From Vescimonas coprocola (GTDB taxonomy: Bacteria; Bacillota; Clostridia; Oscillospirales; Oscillospiraceae), in contig NZ_AP023418.1 of NCBI RefSeq assembly GCF_018408575.1, positions 1,330,415 to 1,394,414 of the forward strand: a DNA stretch of 64,000 nucleotides. The letters run 5' to 3'. Both the position numbers and the translations under genes were made by a program. The notes beneath the pieces are model-generated. The model had not been told where the DNA came from. It made no database searches and worked only from the letters and a program-made list of their open reading frames with translations. Positions 36,602 through 45,896 of the stretch are shown one piece after another. The stretch's first letter is position 1. The number at the start of each line of letters is the position of its first letter.

Positions 36602-36764
36602 ACGCTCGCCTCTTTCCTCTGAAGAGATAACGTCCTCAGAAATTGACGATGCTATTTTAGCCGAAAAGTGAGGAAAGGTAAAGCCCTCTTGTGCAGAATT
36701 TACAGATTGGTCATGATTGCCCCGCCTTTCTTCCGCATTTCTCCGGGACAATCCGTTTTCTGCG

Positions 36765-36793
36765 TTGCAATCAATGACGGAAATTGATATAAT
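36765..36793 (+). promoter_or_regulatory. Promoter upstream of the rpe-recR run
   Basis: TTGCAA (36765-36770), 17-nt spacer, TATAAT (36788-36793). It is 185 nt upstream of rpe; the GC-rich leader between shows no recognisable riboswitch. Confidence 0.6.
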
Positions 36794-36977
36794 AATAGAA
36801 TATGAACTATGCACAACGGGGGCCGGCAGAACGCTCCGCCGACCCCCTATCTGAAAAGCGGCAGCCGGACGCTGTGGGTGCGGCTGCGGCGGGGGCGTCC
36901 CTCCCGCCCGGCCCTGCGCCGCTTATGGTATCCTATGCCGCAGCGGAGCCAGCGGTTCCGCAGAAAGGACAGTCATC

Positions 36978-37622
36978 ATGATCAAGATCGCCCCCTCCAT
37001 CCTCTCCGCCGACTTCGCCCATCTGGGCCGTGACATCCAGCGCATCTCCGACGCCGACTATGTCCACGTGGACGTCATGGACGGCCTGTTCGTCCCCAAT
37101 ATCTCCATCGGCATCCCGGTGGTAAAGTGCATCCGCCCGGTGACGGATCTGCCGCTGGACGTCCACCTGATGATCGACCGTCCCGTGCGGTATGTGGAGC
37201 AGTTCTGCGATGCAGGCGGTGACCTCATCACCTGCCATGTGGAGGCGGACACGGAGGAGAATATTCACTCCGCTATCGTCAAAATTCACGCCAAGGGCAA
37301 GAAGGCCGGTGTGGTGGTAAAGCCCAAGACCCCCGCCTCCGCCGTGCTGCCCTTCATCAACGAGGTGGAGCTGATCCTGGTCATGACCGTGGAGCCGGGC
37401 TTCGGTGGCCAGAAGTTCATGGCCGACATGATGCCCAAGGTGCAGGAGATCCGCCGCTACATCGACGCCATGAATCCCGCCTGCGAGCTGGAGGTAGACG
37501 GCGGCGTGGACCCCGTCACCTGCAAGCTCTGCACCGCCAGTGGCGCCAACGTGCTGGTGGCCGGCTCCTCCGTCTATAAGGCAGAGGACATCCCCGCCCG
37601 CATCCGGGAGCTTCGTGGCTGA
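36978..37622 (+). CDS. rpe: Ribulose-phosphate 3-epimerase
   Basis: The 214-residue TIM barrel has the family signatures IAPSILSADFAHLG at about 3-16, VHVDVMDGLFVPNIS at about 33-47, VMTVEPGFGGQKF at about 134-146 and VDGGV. It interconverts ribulose-5-P and xylulose-5-P in the pentose phosphate pathway. The start has GAAAGGA upstream. recR follows 45 nt downstream. Confidence 0.97.
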   Translation: MIKIAPSILSADFAHLGRDIQRISDADYVHVDVMDGLFVPNISIGIPVVKCIRPVTDLPLDVHLMIDRPVRYVEQFCDAGGDLITCHVEADTEENIHSAIVKIHAKGKKAGVVVKPKTPASAVLPFINEVELILVMTVEPGFGGQKFMADMMPKVQEIRRYIDAMNPACELEVDGGVDPVTCKLCTASGANVLVAGSSVYKAEDIPARIRELRG

Positions 37623-37667
37623 TCCTCTGCATTTACGCAATATCTTCACTGAAAAGGACATTATATT

Positions 37668-38267
37668 ATGGAATATTTCCCTGCGCCCCTTGAAAAACTG
37701 GTGGAGCAGTTCGCCCGTCTGCCGGGCATCGGCTCCAAGTCCGCCCAGCGTCTGGCCTTCCATGTGCTGAATCTGCCCATGGAGCAGGCGCAGGAATTTG
37801 CCAACGCCATCGTGGAGGCCAAGCAGAAGGTGACCCTCTGTCCCATCTGCCGCAACCTCACCGCCGGCGGTCCCTGCCCCATCTGTGCCAACCCCAAGCG
37901 GGACGAAAGTCTGCTGTGCGTGGTGGCGGATCCACGGGATGTCATCGCCATGGAGCGGGCCAGAGAGTTCCATGGCCGCTACCACGTCCTCCATGGCGTT
38001 CTGTCCCCCATGAACCATGTGGGTCCCGACGACCTCCAGATCAAGCCGCTGGTAGATCGGGTGGCGCAGGGCGGCATCCGGGAGGTCATCATGGCCACCA
38101 ACCCTGACACCGAGGGCGAGACCACGGCCCTGTATCTGGCCCGGCTGCTGAAGCCCTTCGGCGTGAAGGTCACCCGTCTGGCCTACGGCATCCCTGTGGG
38201 CGGACATCTGGAGTTTGCCGACGACGCCACTCTCACCCGTGCGCTGGAAGGGCGGCAGGAGCTATGA
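37668..38267 (+). CDS. recR: Recombination protein RecR
   Basis: The 199-residue protein has the helix-hairpin-helix start LPGIGSKSAQRLAFHVL, a C4 zinc finger (CPICRNL, CPICANP; about 56-72) and a TOPRIM domain (VVADPRDVIAMERARE; TNPDTEGETTALYLARLL). With RecF/RecO it loads RecA at gaps. Its stop overlaps the apbE start (ATGA), so the two are coupled. Confidence 0.96.
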   Translation: MEYFPAPLEKLVEQFARLPGIGSKSAQRLAFHVLNLPMEQAQEFANAIVEAKQKVTLCPICRNLTAGGPCPICANPKRDESLLCVVADPRDVIAMERAREFHGRYHVLHGVLSPMNHVGPDDLQIKPLVDRVAQGGIREVIMATNPDTEGETTALYLARLLKPFGVKVTRLAYGIPVGGHLEFADDATLTRALEGRQEL

Positions 38268-39274
38268 AACGACTGCTCTGCCTTCTGCTGGCCCTATGCA
38301 TGGTGCTGTCCCTCACCGCCTGCGGCGGAGAGCAGCCGGAGTCCGTCCAGCTTTTCGCCATGGACACGGTGATGGACCTCACCGCCTACGGTGAAAACGC
38401 AGCAGCCGCCCTGACGGATGCCAGCCGGGAGATCAACCGTCTGGAGCGACTCCTGTCCCGCACCATCGACACCAGCGAGATTTCTCAGATCAACGCCGGC
38501 GGCGCCGTTACCGTCTCCGAGGAAACGGCCTCCCTGCTGGCTCAGGCCCAGACCTATACCGCCGCCACCGACGGCGCCTTCGATATCACCATCGCCCCGC
38601 TGGTCTCCCTATGGGGCATCACCACCGACAGCCCCCGCATCCCCACCCAACAGGAGATCGATGTGTTGCTGCCACTGGTGGGGCCGGAGCATCTGCACCT
38701 GTCAGGGGACACCGCCACACTGGACGACGGCTGCGCCATCGACCTGGGCGGCATCGCCAAGGGCTACGCCTCCGACCGGGTGGCTGCCATTTTCGCCCGG
38801 CACGGCATTACCTCCGGCACCATCAGCCTCGGCGGCAATGTCTACGTCTGCGGCTCCAAGCCCAACGGGCAGCCGTGGGTGGTGGCCATTCAGGACCCCC
38901 GCTCCGACGGCTACGCCGTCACCGTGGCCCTGACGGACTCCTTCGCCGTCACCTCCGGCGGCTATCAGCGCTACTACACCGCCCCGGACGGCACGGTCTA
39001 CCAGCATATTCTGGACCCCAAGACCGGCTATCCCGTGGAGAGTGACCTGCTGTCCGTCTCCATCCTCTGTGACAACGGCACCATGGCCGACGCCTACTCC
39101 ACTGCCCTTTATGTGATGGGCAGTGCCGGGGCGCAGGCCTTCTGGCGCACCCACGGCGGCTTCGAGATGATCCTGATCACCACCGCCGGACAGGTGCTGT
39201 ACACCCCCGGTCTTTCCGAAAAAATCACTCCCACGGAGGGCAGCGGCTATGAATACGCATCCATTCTCCCCTAA
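38264..39274 (+). CDS. apbE: FAD:protein FMN transferase ApbE
   Basis: The 336-residue lipoprotein has lipobox SLTACGGE with the Cys at about 21, the FAD-binding DLGGIAKGYASDRV at about 163-177, SLGGNVYVCG and the C-terminal catalytic HILDPKTGYPV near 247-257. It attaches FMN covalently to extracytoplasmic redox proteins. It is followed by a NusG-II protein and a Gx-type transporter, a combination known from flavin-based electron-transfer loci. Confidence 0.95.
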   Translation: MKRLLCLLLALCMVLSLTACGGEQPESVQLFAMDTVMDLTAYGENAAAALTDASREINRLERLLSRTIDTSEISQINAGGAVTVSEETASLLAQAQTYTAATDGAFDITIAPLVSLWGITTDSPRIPTQQEIDVLLPLVGPEHLHLSGDTATLDDGCAIDLGGIAKGYASDRVAAIFARHGITSGTISLGGNVYVCGSKPNGQPWVVAIQDPRSDGYAVTVALTDSFAVTSGGYQRYYTAPDGTVYQHILDPKTGYPVESDLLSVSILCDNGTMADAYSTALYVMGSAGAQAFWRTHGGFEMILITTAGQVLYTPGLSEKITPTEGSGYEYASILP

Positions 39275-39650
39275 GCTTCGCCCCACCCTCTGGGACGGTG
39301 CAGTGGCAGCGCTGGTGGCCACTCTGGCCATCGTGACGGCTCTGTGCTTCTACGGCCGCCGCACCGGCGCACCCCAGACCGTCACCATCACCCACCGGGG
39401 CGCTCTGGTTCAGACCATCCGCCTCACCGGCCTGACCGAGACAAAAACCGTCGCCATCGACGGCGACTATCATCTGGAGATTCAGGTGGACAGCGGCGGC
39501 GTCTGCGTTGTCCACAGCGACTGTCCGGGGCAGGACTGCGTCCACACCGGCCGCATCACCCGCTCTGGCCAGAGCATCGTCTGCCTGCCGGAGCAGGTGG
39601 TCATCCAGCTCACCGGCGGCACATCGGATGCCGATGTGGTGTTGGGATAG
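39249..39650 (+). CDS. NusG domain II-containing protein (EetA-like)
   Basis: The 133-residue protein has one N-terminal membrane helix (about 18-38) and an extracytoplasmic NusG domain II with GDYHLEIQVDSGGVCVVHSD and the conserved cysteines of CPGQDCVHTG at about 94-103. Relatives (EetA in Listeria) occur with ApbE and Gx transporters in extracellular electron-transfer loci. It overlaps apbE by 26 nt and is followed closely by the Gx gene. Confidence 0.82.
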   Translation: MNTHPFSPKLRPTLWDGAVAALVATLAIVTALCFYGRRTGAPQTVTITHRGALVQTIRLTGLTETKTVAIDGDYHLEIQVDSGGVCVVHSDCPGQDCVHTGRITRSGQSIVCLPEQVVIQLTGGTSDADVVLG

Positions 39651-39660
39651 GGGGCGGCGC

Positions 39661-40182
39661 ATGAAACATATCTCCACCCGACAGCTGGCTCTGTGCGCCG
39701 TGTTGGCGGCGCTGGCACTGGGGCTCAGCACGCTGGAAAACCTCTTTCCCGTGACGCTGCTGATCCCCCTGCCCGGCGTGAAGCTGGGCCTTGCCAACAT
39801 CGTCACCGTGTTCGCCCTGTATCAGCTGGGCGCTCTCCCGGCGCTGGCCATTCTCACGGCCCGGTGCCTGCTGGGCGGTCTCTTCGCCGGGAACGCCTCC
39901 GCCATGCTCTTCTCCCTGCTGGGGGGCCTCACCGCCATGCTGGTGATGATCCTCCTGCGCCGCTTGAGATGCCTGTCCATCTACGGTGTCTCCATCGGCG
40001 GCGCTGCCGGCCATAACCTGGGCCAGATGGCGGCTGCCCTCATCACGCTGGGCAACACCGCCGTACTGGGCTACCTTCCCTTCCTGCTGGGCATCTCCCT
40101 GCTGACGGGGACCCTTACGGGCTTCGTCTCCTCTCTGCTGTTCCGGGCCATGGCCCATATCAAACTCTCGACAAAGGAGTAA
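39661..40182 (+). CDS. Gx transporter / heptaprenyl diphosphate synthase component I family protein (EetB-like)
   Basis: The 173-residue membrane protein begins KHISTRQLALCAVLAALALG and has about five helices, including PGVKLGLANIVTVFALYQ at about 41-58, the family hallmark. These proteins resemble ECF substrate-binding components. In EET loci the equivalent is EetB. Older annotation calls them heptaprenyl diphosphate synthase component I, but a synthase role is doubtful. It lies 10 nt after the NusG-II gene. Confidence 0.82.
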   Translation: MKHISTRQLALCAVLAALALGLSTLENLFPVTLLIPLPGVKLGLANIVTVFALYQLGALPALAILTARCLLGGLFAGNASAMLFSLLGGLTAMLVMILLRRLRCLSIYGVSIGGAAGHNLGQMAAALITLGNTAVLGYLPFLLGISLLTGTLTGFVSSLLFRAMAHIKLSTKE

Positions 40183-40188
40183 TCGACA

Positions 40189-41280
40189 ATGGATAAAAAA
40201 GACGAGATCATCCTCCAGCAGCTGGAGGTCATCCGCACCATGACGGAGCGCAACCTCCGCAGCATGGGCGACGATTTTTGGGGCACTCCCTTCGAGGGTG
40301 TCCTGTCCCCCAAGTCCCCCTCCGCCCCGCCCTCCGGCGGGAAGCCTGTAGGCAGCGCCGACGGCAAAATGCCCGCCCAGCCGTCCGATGGCAAGACCGC
40401 CGGCGGTCAGCCTGCCGCCAAGGCTGAGAAAACGGAGGTGGTGGAGCCCCTGCCCAAGGAGGACATGAAGGACCTGCAGGCGGAGCTGGACAGCTACATC
40501 GGCCTTGCCACCGTCAAGGAGGAGGTCCGCAACCTCATCAACATGGCCTCCGTCTACAAGCTTCGCCGCCAGCACGACCTGCCCACCACGGATATGTCCC
40601 TGCACATGGTGTTCACCGGCAACCCCGGCACCGGCAAGACCATGATGGCCCGGATGATGGCCCGTATCTACCGGAGTCTGGACATCCTCTCCAAGGGCCA
40701 GCTGGTAGAGGTGGACCGCAGCGGTCTGGTGGCCGGATATGTGGGCCAAACCGCCATCAAGACCCAAAAGGTCATCCAGAAGGCGCTGGGCGGCGTGCTG
40801 TTCATCGACGAGGCCTATGCCCTCAACGGTAAGAGCGAGAACGACTTCGGTCAGGAGGCCATCGACACCATCCTCAAGGCCATGGAGGATCACCGGGACG
40901 ATCTGGTGGTCATCGTGGCGGGCTACACCGATCTGATGGATCGGTTCATCCACTCCAATCCCGGACTGGAATCCCGCTTCAACCGTTTCCTGCTCTTCGA
41001 GGACTACACCCCCGATGAGATGCTGGATATCTTCAAGATGCAGTGCAAAAAGGGCTGCTATCAGTTGTCGGACGGCGTGGAGGAGCTGGTGCGGGACTAC
41101 ATCACCGAGGAAAACGGCGACCCGGAGACCTTCGGCAACGCCCGTGGCGTGCGGAACATCTTTGAGCACATTCTGGTGGCCCAGAATAACCGTCTGGCCG
41201 CCATGGAGACCGTCACCAAGGAGGACCTGATGACCCTCACACAGGATGACGTCCTCCACGCCAGAGGGAAGCTGGACTGA
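40189..41280 (+). CDS. AAA ATPase of the CbbX/SpoVK type
   Basis: The 363-residue protein has a low-complexity Pro/Ala/Lys segment at about 42-90, then an AAA+ module: Walker A TGNPGTGKT at about 143-151, Walker B VLFIDEAYAL at about 203-212, sensor-1 VIVAGYTD and Arg finger region ESRFNRF. It belongs to the SpoVK/CbbX family. Its role here may be sporulation or remodelling of a neighbouring complex. It ends the rpe-recR-apbE run and is followed by the typA promoter. Confidence 0.9.
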   Translation: MDKKDEIILQQLEVIRTMTERNLRSMGDDFWGTPFEGVLSPKSPSAPPSGGKPVGSADGKMPAQPSDGKTAGGQPAAKAEKTEVVEPLPKEDMKDLQAELDSYIGLATVKEEVRNLINMASVYKLRRQHDLPTTDMSLHMVFTGNPGTGKTMMARMMARIYRSLDILSKGQLVEVDRSGLVAGYVGQTAIKTQKVIQKALGGVLFIDEAYALNGKSENDFGQEAIDTILKAMEDHRDDLVVIVAGYTDLMDRFIHSNPGLESRFNRFLLFEDYTPDEMLDIFKMQCKKGCYQLSDGVEELVRDYITEENGDPETFGNARGVRNIFEHILVAQNNRLAAMETVTKEDLMTLTQDDVLHARGKLD

Positions 41281-41310
41281 CAAAAAATGCCGGAAAGCGT
41301 GAAAAACCTC

Positions 41311-41339
41311 TTGCATCCGGCTCCAAAAGAGCATATACT
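41311..41339 (+). promoter_or_regulatory. Promoter of typA
   Basis: TTGCAT (41311-41316), 17-nt spacer, TATACT (41334-41339), about 50 nt upstream of the TTG start. Confidence 0.65.
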
Positions 41340-41388
41340 GTTAAGGTTGATGTAAAACTATACCCACGAAAAGAAAGGGGTTTTTCCT

Positions 41389-43221
41389 TTGCAGAACGAA
41401 AAACTGAGAAACGTAGCCATCATCGCCCACGTGGACCACGGCAAGACCACGCTGGTGGACCAGATGCTCAAGCAGGGTGGCGTGTACCGGGAGAATCAGG
41501 AGACGGTGGAGCGTGTCATGGACTCCAACGATCTGGAGCGTGAGCGTGGCATCACCATTCTGGCCAAGAACACCGCCATCCAGTACGGCGACACCAAGAT
41601 CAACATCGTGGACACGCCGGGCCATGCCGACTTCGGCGGTGAGGTGGAGCGCATCCTGAAAATGGTCAACGGCGTTATCCTGCTGGTGGACGCCGCTGAG
41701 GGGCCCATGCCCCAGACCCGCTTTGTGCTGAGCCGTGCGCTGGAGCTGGGCCACCGGGTCATCGTGGTGGTCAACAAGATCGACCGCCCCGACCAGCGCA
41801 TCCACGAGGTCATCGACGAGGTGCTGGAGCTGCTGCTGGATCTGGACGCCACCCCGGAGCAGCTGGATTCCCCCATGCTGTTCTGCTCGGCCCGTCAGGG
41901 CGTGGCCTCCTACTCCCCCGACGTCCCCGGCACGGATCTCAAGCCCCTGTTCGACACCATCCTCAGCTACATCCCCGCCCCGGAGGCGGATCTGGATCAG
42001 CCCTTCCAGATGCTGGTGTCCTCCATCGACTATAACGAGTTCGTGGGGCGCATCGCCATTGGACGCATCGAGCGTGGTGTGCTGAAGCAGAATCAGGAGA
42101 TCGCCGTCTGCAACTACCACGACCCCGACGCCCCCGCCAAGAAGGCCAAGGCCGTCTCCATGTACGAGTTCGAGGGACTGGGCAAGAAGCCCATCACCGA
42201 GGCCACCGCCGGCAACATCATCGCCCTGTCCGGCATCCCCGATATCACCATCGGTGATACCATCTGCGCCACCTCCTGTGTGGAGCCTCTGCCCTTCGTG
42301 AAGATCTCCGCTCCCACCATGGAGATGACCTTCTCCGTCAACGACTCCCCCTATGCCGGGCGTGAGGGCAAGTTCGTCACCTCCCGCCAGCTGCGGGAGC
42401 GGCTGTTCCGTGAGACCCTGAAGGATGTCTCCCTGCGGGTCACGGAGCTGGATGGCGCCACCGACGCCTTCAACGTGGCGGGCCGTGGCGAAATGAGTCT
42501 GTCCATCCTCATTGAGACCATGCGCCGGGAGGGCTATGAGTTCCAAGTCTCTCCCCCCCGTGTGCTGTACCAGACCATCGACGGCAAGAAGTGTGAGCCC
42601 ATCGAGCGGCTGGTGGTGGATGTCCCCAGCGAGTCCGTGGGCGCCGTCATCGAGAAGCTGGGCGCCCGGAAGGGCGATCTGCTGGAGATGACCCCCGTGG
42701 GCAGCCGCATGAAGCTGGAGTTTCTGATCCCCGCCCGCGGCCTGTTCGGTTACCGCAACGAGTTCCTGACGGATACCCGTGGCGAGGGCATCATGGCCTC
42801 CGTGTTCGACAGCTACGCCCCCTATAAGGGCGACCTGAACCGGCGCAACACCGGCTCTCTGGTGGCCTTCGAGACCGGCGAGTCCGTCAGCTACGGTCTG
42901 TTCAATGCGCAGGACCGTGGCGCCCTGTTCATCGGCCCCGGCGTAAAGGTCTACGAGGGCATGGTGGTGGGTGTCAGCCCCAAGCAGGAGGACATCACCG
43001 TCAACGTCTGCAAGAAGAAGCAGATGACCAATATGCGGGCCGCCGGCTCCGACGATGCCCTGCGGCTGGTGCCGCCCCGCCGTCTGAGTCTGGAGCAGTG
43101 TCTGGAGTTTCTGGCCAACGACGAGCTGCTGGAGGTCACACCGGAGAATCTCCGCATCCGCAAGACCATCCTCAACCACGAAAAGCGCATGAAGGCCTCC
43201 CACGGCGGCAAGAAAAAGTAA
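41389..43221 (+). CDS. typA: Ribosome-binding GTPase TypA/BipA
   Basis: The 610-residue translational GTPase has G1 AHVDHGKTT at about 14-22, switch [22 protein letters not shown], and NKIDRP, then EF-G-like domains and the TypA-specific C-terminus. It acts in ribosome assembly at stress or low temperature. It starts at a TTG (41389) with AAAGGGG upstream. A strong terminator lies just after the stop. Confidence 0.96.
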   Translation: MQNEKLRNVAIIAHVDHGKTTLVDQMLKQGGVYRENQETVERVMDSNDLERERGITILAKNTAIQYGDTKINIVDTPGHADFGGEVERILKMVNGVILLVDAAEGPMPQTRFVLSRALELGHRVIVVVNKIDRPDQRIHEVIDEVLELLLDLDATPEQLDSPMLFCSARQGVASYSPDVPGTDLKPLFDTILSYIPAPEADLDQPFQMLVSSIDYNEFVGRIAIGRIERGVLKQNQEIAVCNYHDPDAPAKKAKAVSMYEFEGLGKKPITEATAGNIIALSGIPDITIGDTICATSCVEPLPFVKISAPTMEMTFSVNDSPYAGREGKFVTSRQLRERLFRETLKDVSLRVTELDGATDAFNVAGRGEMSLSILIETMRREGYEFQVSPPRVLYQTIDGKKCEPIERLVVDVPSESVGAVIEKLGARKGDLLEMTPVGSRMKLEFLIPARGLFGYRNEFLTDTRGEGIMASVFDSYAPYKGDLNRRNTGSLVAFETGESVSYGLFNAQDRGALFIGPGVKVYEGMVVGVSPKQEDITVNVCKKKQMTNMRAAGSDDALRLVPPRRLSLEQCLEFLANDELLEVTPENLRIRKTILNHEKRMKASHGGKKK

Positions 43222-43232
43222 ACAGCAACAAG

Positions 43233-43261
43233 CAGCGAGGGCCGTTGGCCCTCGCTGTTTG
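43233..43261 (+). terminator. Terminator of typA
   Basis: CAGCGAGGGCC pairs with GGCCCTCGCTG around GTT, followed by TTTGT. Confidence 0.88.
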
Positions 43262-43344
43262 TCATCTGCCCCTTTACGGCTGCACCGCTGCACTCCCCGG
43301 CAGCTCCATGCTATCTCACTTCAACCGGACTGTGCGCTCTGCTG

Positions 43345-43532
43345 GTGGCCGTGGCCGTGGCGCTGTTCCTGTCCCGCGGCGAAAAGGAGTACGCCTTTCT
43401 GGAGAAGGAGCCGCTGGAGGTGCCGCCGGAGCGGAGTTGTGTCATCTGGACGGTGTCCGGTGTGTTGTTCGGTGCCGTGATGACGGTGATGCGGCTGCTG
43501 AACCGAAAAAATAACCCCCCAAGGGGCTTTAG
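43345..43532 (+). CDS. Small membrane protein or gene remnant
   Basis: The frame from a GTG at 43345 encodes VAVAVALFLSRGEKEYAFLE, a charged loop, and a second hydrophobic helix VIWTVSGVLFGAVMTVMRL. Upstream in-frame sequence to about 43315 extends the first helix, but no ATG or ribosome site is found. The frame stays open to 43602, through the terminator at 43536-43568, so the C-terminus is unclear. It could be a decayed gene. Composition is core-like. Low confidence. Confidence 0.3.
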
Positions 43533-43535
43533 CCA

Positions 43536-43570
43536 AAAGGCCCGGAGGTCTGTGACCTCCGGGCCTTTGT
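43536..43570. terminator. Bidirectional terminator between the small ORF and glnS
   Basis: AAAGGCCCGGAGGTC pairs with GACCTCCGGGCCTTT around TGT; A and T runs flank it, so it can serve glnS on the minus strand as well. Confidence 0.88.
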
Positions 43571-43591
43571 TTGTTTTCCGACAGCTCCTCT

Positions 43592-45328
43592 TTACTTCTT
43601 GAAGCTGTCCTTCAGAGAAACGCTGCGGTTGAACACCAGATGCTCCGCCGTGCAGTCCCGGTTATCCATGCAGAAATAGCCGGTCCGCATGAACTGGAAG
43701 GTGGGTGCGTTGACGCCGGTACGGTTCTCCCGGCGGTCGAACTCCTCTGCCACAGCGGCCATGCTGCGTTCCACCTTGCAGCCCCGCAGCACCATCAGGG
43801 AGTCGGGATTCAGGCAGTCCAGGAAATTCTTGTCCGGGCCGTCGGGCTGGGGATCGGAGAACAGGTTGTCGTACAGCCGCACCTCGGCATCCAGACAGTT
43901 GTCGGCATCCACCCAGTGGAGGGTAGCGCCCTTGACCTTCCGCCCGTCGGCGGGGTCGCCGCCCCGGCTGTTGGGGTCGTACTCGCACAGCACCTCCGTC
44001 ACGTGGCCGTTCTCATCCTTGACGCAGCCGGTGCAGCGGATGAGGTAGGCACCCTTCAGACGGCACTCCGGGCCGTCGGGGTACAGGCGCTTATACTTGG
44101 GAATAGGCATCTCCAGAAAATCCTCCGTCTCGATCCACAGGTGGCGGCCGAAGGTGATCTCATGGGTACCCTGCGTGGGATCGGTGGGGTTATTCTCCAC
44201 GGTGAAGGTCTCGCTCTGTCCTTCCGGATAGTTGGTGACCGTGAGCTTCACCGGGTGCAGCACCGCCATGGTGCGCTGGGCCGTGGCGTTGAGATCCTCC
44301 CGCAGGCAATGCTCCAGAAAGCCGTACTCCACGGTGTTGGGGGACTTAGCCACGCCGATGCGCTCGCAGAAATTGCGGATGGAGCGGGCGGTGTAGCCCC
44401 GGCGGCGCAGGCCGCACAGGGTGGGCATCCGGGGGTCATCCCAGCCGGAGACCAGCTTCTCCTCCACCAGCTGACGCAGCTTGCGCTTGGACATCACCGT
44501 GTGGTCAATGCCCAGACGGGCAAACTCGATCTGCCGGGGCTTGTGATAGGGGATGGAGACATTGCTGACCACCCAGTCATACAGCGGTCGGTGGGACTCG
44601 AACTCCAGCGAGCACAGGCTGTGGGTAATACCCTCCAGAGCGTCCTGAATGGGGTGGGCAAAGTCGTACATGGGGTAGATGCACCACTTGGTACCCTGCC
44701 GGTGGTGATTGATGAAGCGGATGCGGTAGATGATGGGGTCACGGAGATTCAGATTGCCGCTGGCCAGATCGATCTTGGCCCGGAGGGTCATCTTTCCCTC
44801 CTCCACCTCACCGTTCTTCATCTTTTCGAACAGCCGCAGATTTTCCTCGATGGGCCGATCCCGATAGGGGGAGGTAGCGGGGATGCCGATGTCGCCCCGG
44901 TTGGCCTTGAACTCCTCTGGCGTCAGCTCGCAGACGTAGGCCAGCCCCTTCTTGATGAGCTCCACGGCATACTCGTAGTCCTTCTCGAAGTAGTCGGAGC
45001 CGTAGAAAAAGCGGTCGCCCCAGTCAAAGCCCAGCCAATGGATATCCTGCTGGATGGCGTCCACGTACTCGGTGTCCTCCTTAGCGGGGTTGGTGTCATC
45101 CATGCGGAGGTTGCAGAGACCGCCGAACTTCTCGGCGGTGCCGAAGTCGATGCACAGGGCCTTGCAGTGTCCGATGTGCAGATAGCCGTTGGGCTCCGGC
45201 GGAAACCGGGTGTGGACGGTCTGTCCCTGGAACTGACCACCCTCTGCGATGTCCTGGTCGATTAGGTTCAAAATAAAGTTTCTGCTCTCCTCCGTCTCAG
45301 GGGCGGCGGTGTTTCGTTCCTCGGTCAT
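43592..45328 (-). CDS. glnS: Glutaminyl-tRNA synthetase
   Basis: The 578-residue class I synthetase has the HIGH-like PEPNGYLHIGHCKAL at about 43-57, the MSKRKL motif at about 277-282 and GlnS-specific C-terminal beta-barrels. It charges tRNA(Gln) with glutamine directly, so this organism does not rely only on the amidotransferase route. CAAGGAG precedes 45328 and a promoter lies at 45391-45419. Confidence 0.96.
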   Translation of the reverse strand: MTEERNTAAPETEESRNFILNLIDQDIAEGGQFQGQTVHTRFPPEPNGYLHIGHCKALCIDFGTAEKFGGLCNLRMDDTNPAKEDTEYVDAIQQDIHWLGFDWGDRFFYGSDYFEKDYEYAVELIKKGLAYVCELTPEEFKANRGDIGIPATSPYRDRPIEENLRLFEKMKNGEVEEGKMTLRAKIDLASGNLNLRDPIIYRIRFINHHRQGTKWCIYPMYDFAHPIQDALEGITHSLCSLEFESHRPLYDWVVSNVSIPYHKPRQIEFARLGIDHTVMSKRKLRQLVEEKLVSGWDDPRMPTLCGLRRRGYTARSIRNFCERIGVAKSPNTVEYGFLEHCLREDLNATAQRTMAVLHPVKLTVTNYPEGQSETFTVENNPTDPTQGTHEITFGRHLWIETEDFLEMPIPKYKRLYPDGPECRLKGAYLIRCTGCVKDENGHVTEVLCEYDPNSRGGDPADGRKVKGATLHWVDADNCLDAEVRLYDNLFSDPQPDGPDKNFLDCLNPDSLMVLRGCKVERSMAAVAEEFDRRENRTGVNAPTFQFMRTGYFCMDNRDCTAEHLVFNRSVSLKDSFKK

Positions 45329-45390
45329 TGTCTCACACTCCTTGTAACGTTACAAAAATACGGCGGGATGACCCGCTAAAACAATGTAAT

Positions 45391-45419
45391 ATTATACCCA
45401 CCGCCGTCGGAAAAAGCAA
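45391..45419 (-). promoter_or_regulatory. Promoter of glnS
   Basis: TTGCTT (45419-45414), 17-nt spacer, TATAAT (45396-45391) on the minus strand, about 63 nt upstream of the start. Confidence 0.7.
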
Positions 45420-45443
45420 GCCCTTTTCCCGATTATCGGATGG

Positions 45444-45848
45444 ATGTTGATTTACAATTATATTGCAAATAGGCAGCGGCTGCGCTGCGTGCTGCAAATT
45501 AACGAAAGATCGAAGTCGGTAAGGAGTATGACGTGGAGTTTGACCAGCGTGGTTACGTTATCGGCTTTTCTTTTCCCGGTATGTTCCATCTCCACAACGA
45601 CCTCGCAGCAGCCGTTCTTTCCTTTTTGTATTCTCTTTCGCAATTTCGATGCGCTCTTTGATACGCTCGATGACAACCTCTTTCGGGTCCGTCAAGCCTA
45701 CCAGCTCCTGAATCCGCAGGGTCAGGAGGAGGCCGCCAAGCGCATAGAGGAATTGACCGAAATCCCAAAGTATAGGGAATCTCCCTCCGATAAGAAGTAA
45801 CCCCCCTCCCCTTGCATTGAACAGAACCAGTAAAACAGGACAATAGAC
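45444..45848 (+). pseudogene. Gene debris at the island border, including an XRE-regulator-like C-terminus
   Basis: No intact gene fits here. In the plus frame ending at 45800, residues LDDNLFRVRQAYQLLNPQGQ, EEAAKRIEELTEIPKYRE resemble the C-terminus of XRE-family phage-type regulators. The preceding frame is low-quality. A different frame at about 45505-45570 encodes RKIEVGKEYDVEFDQRGYV, a fragment of some other protein. I interpret the region as remnants left by insertions. Confidence 0.4.
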
Positions 45849-45854
45849 AAAATC

Positions 45855-45887
45855 CCCCCTGATGTAGGATAATAAGTACATCAGGGG
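45855..45887. repeat. Palindrome at the IS left end
   Basis: CCCCCTGATGTA and TACATCAGGGGG form a 12-bp stem around a 9-nt loop just before OrfA. It may block read-through from flanking genes into the transposase or be part of the end recognised by transposase. Confidence 0.75.
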
Positions 45888-45896
45888 GGATTCATT

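Noticed and set aside
41341-43293. 650-residue minus-strand frame opposite typA
   Set aside because: Mirror of typA codon periodicity; composition (His/Gly/Asp-rich) is typical of antisense translation.
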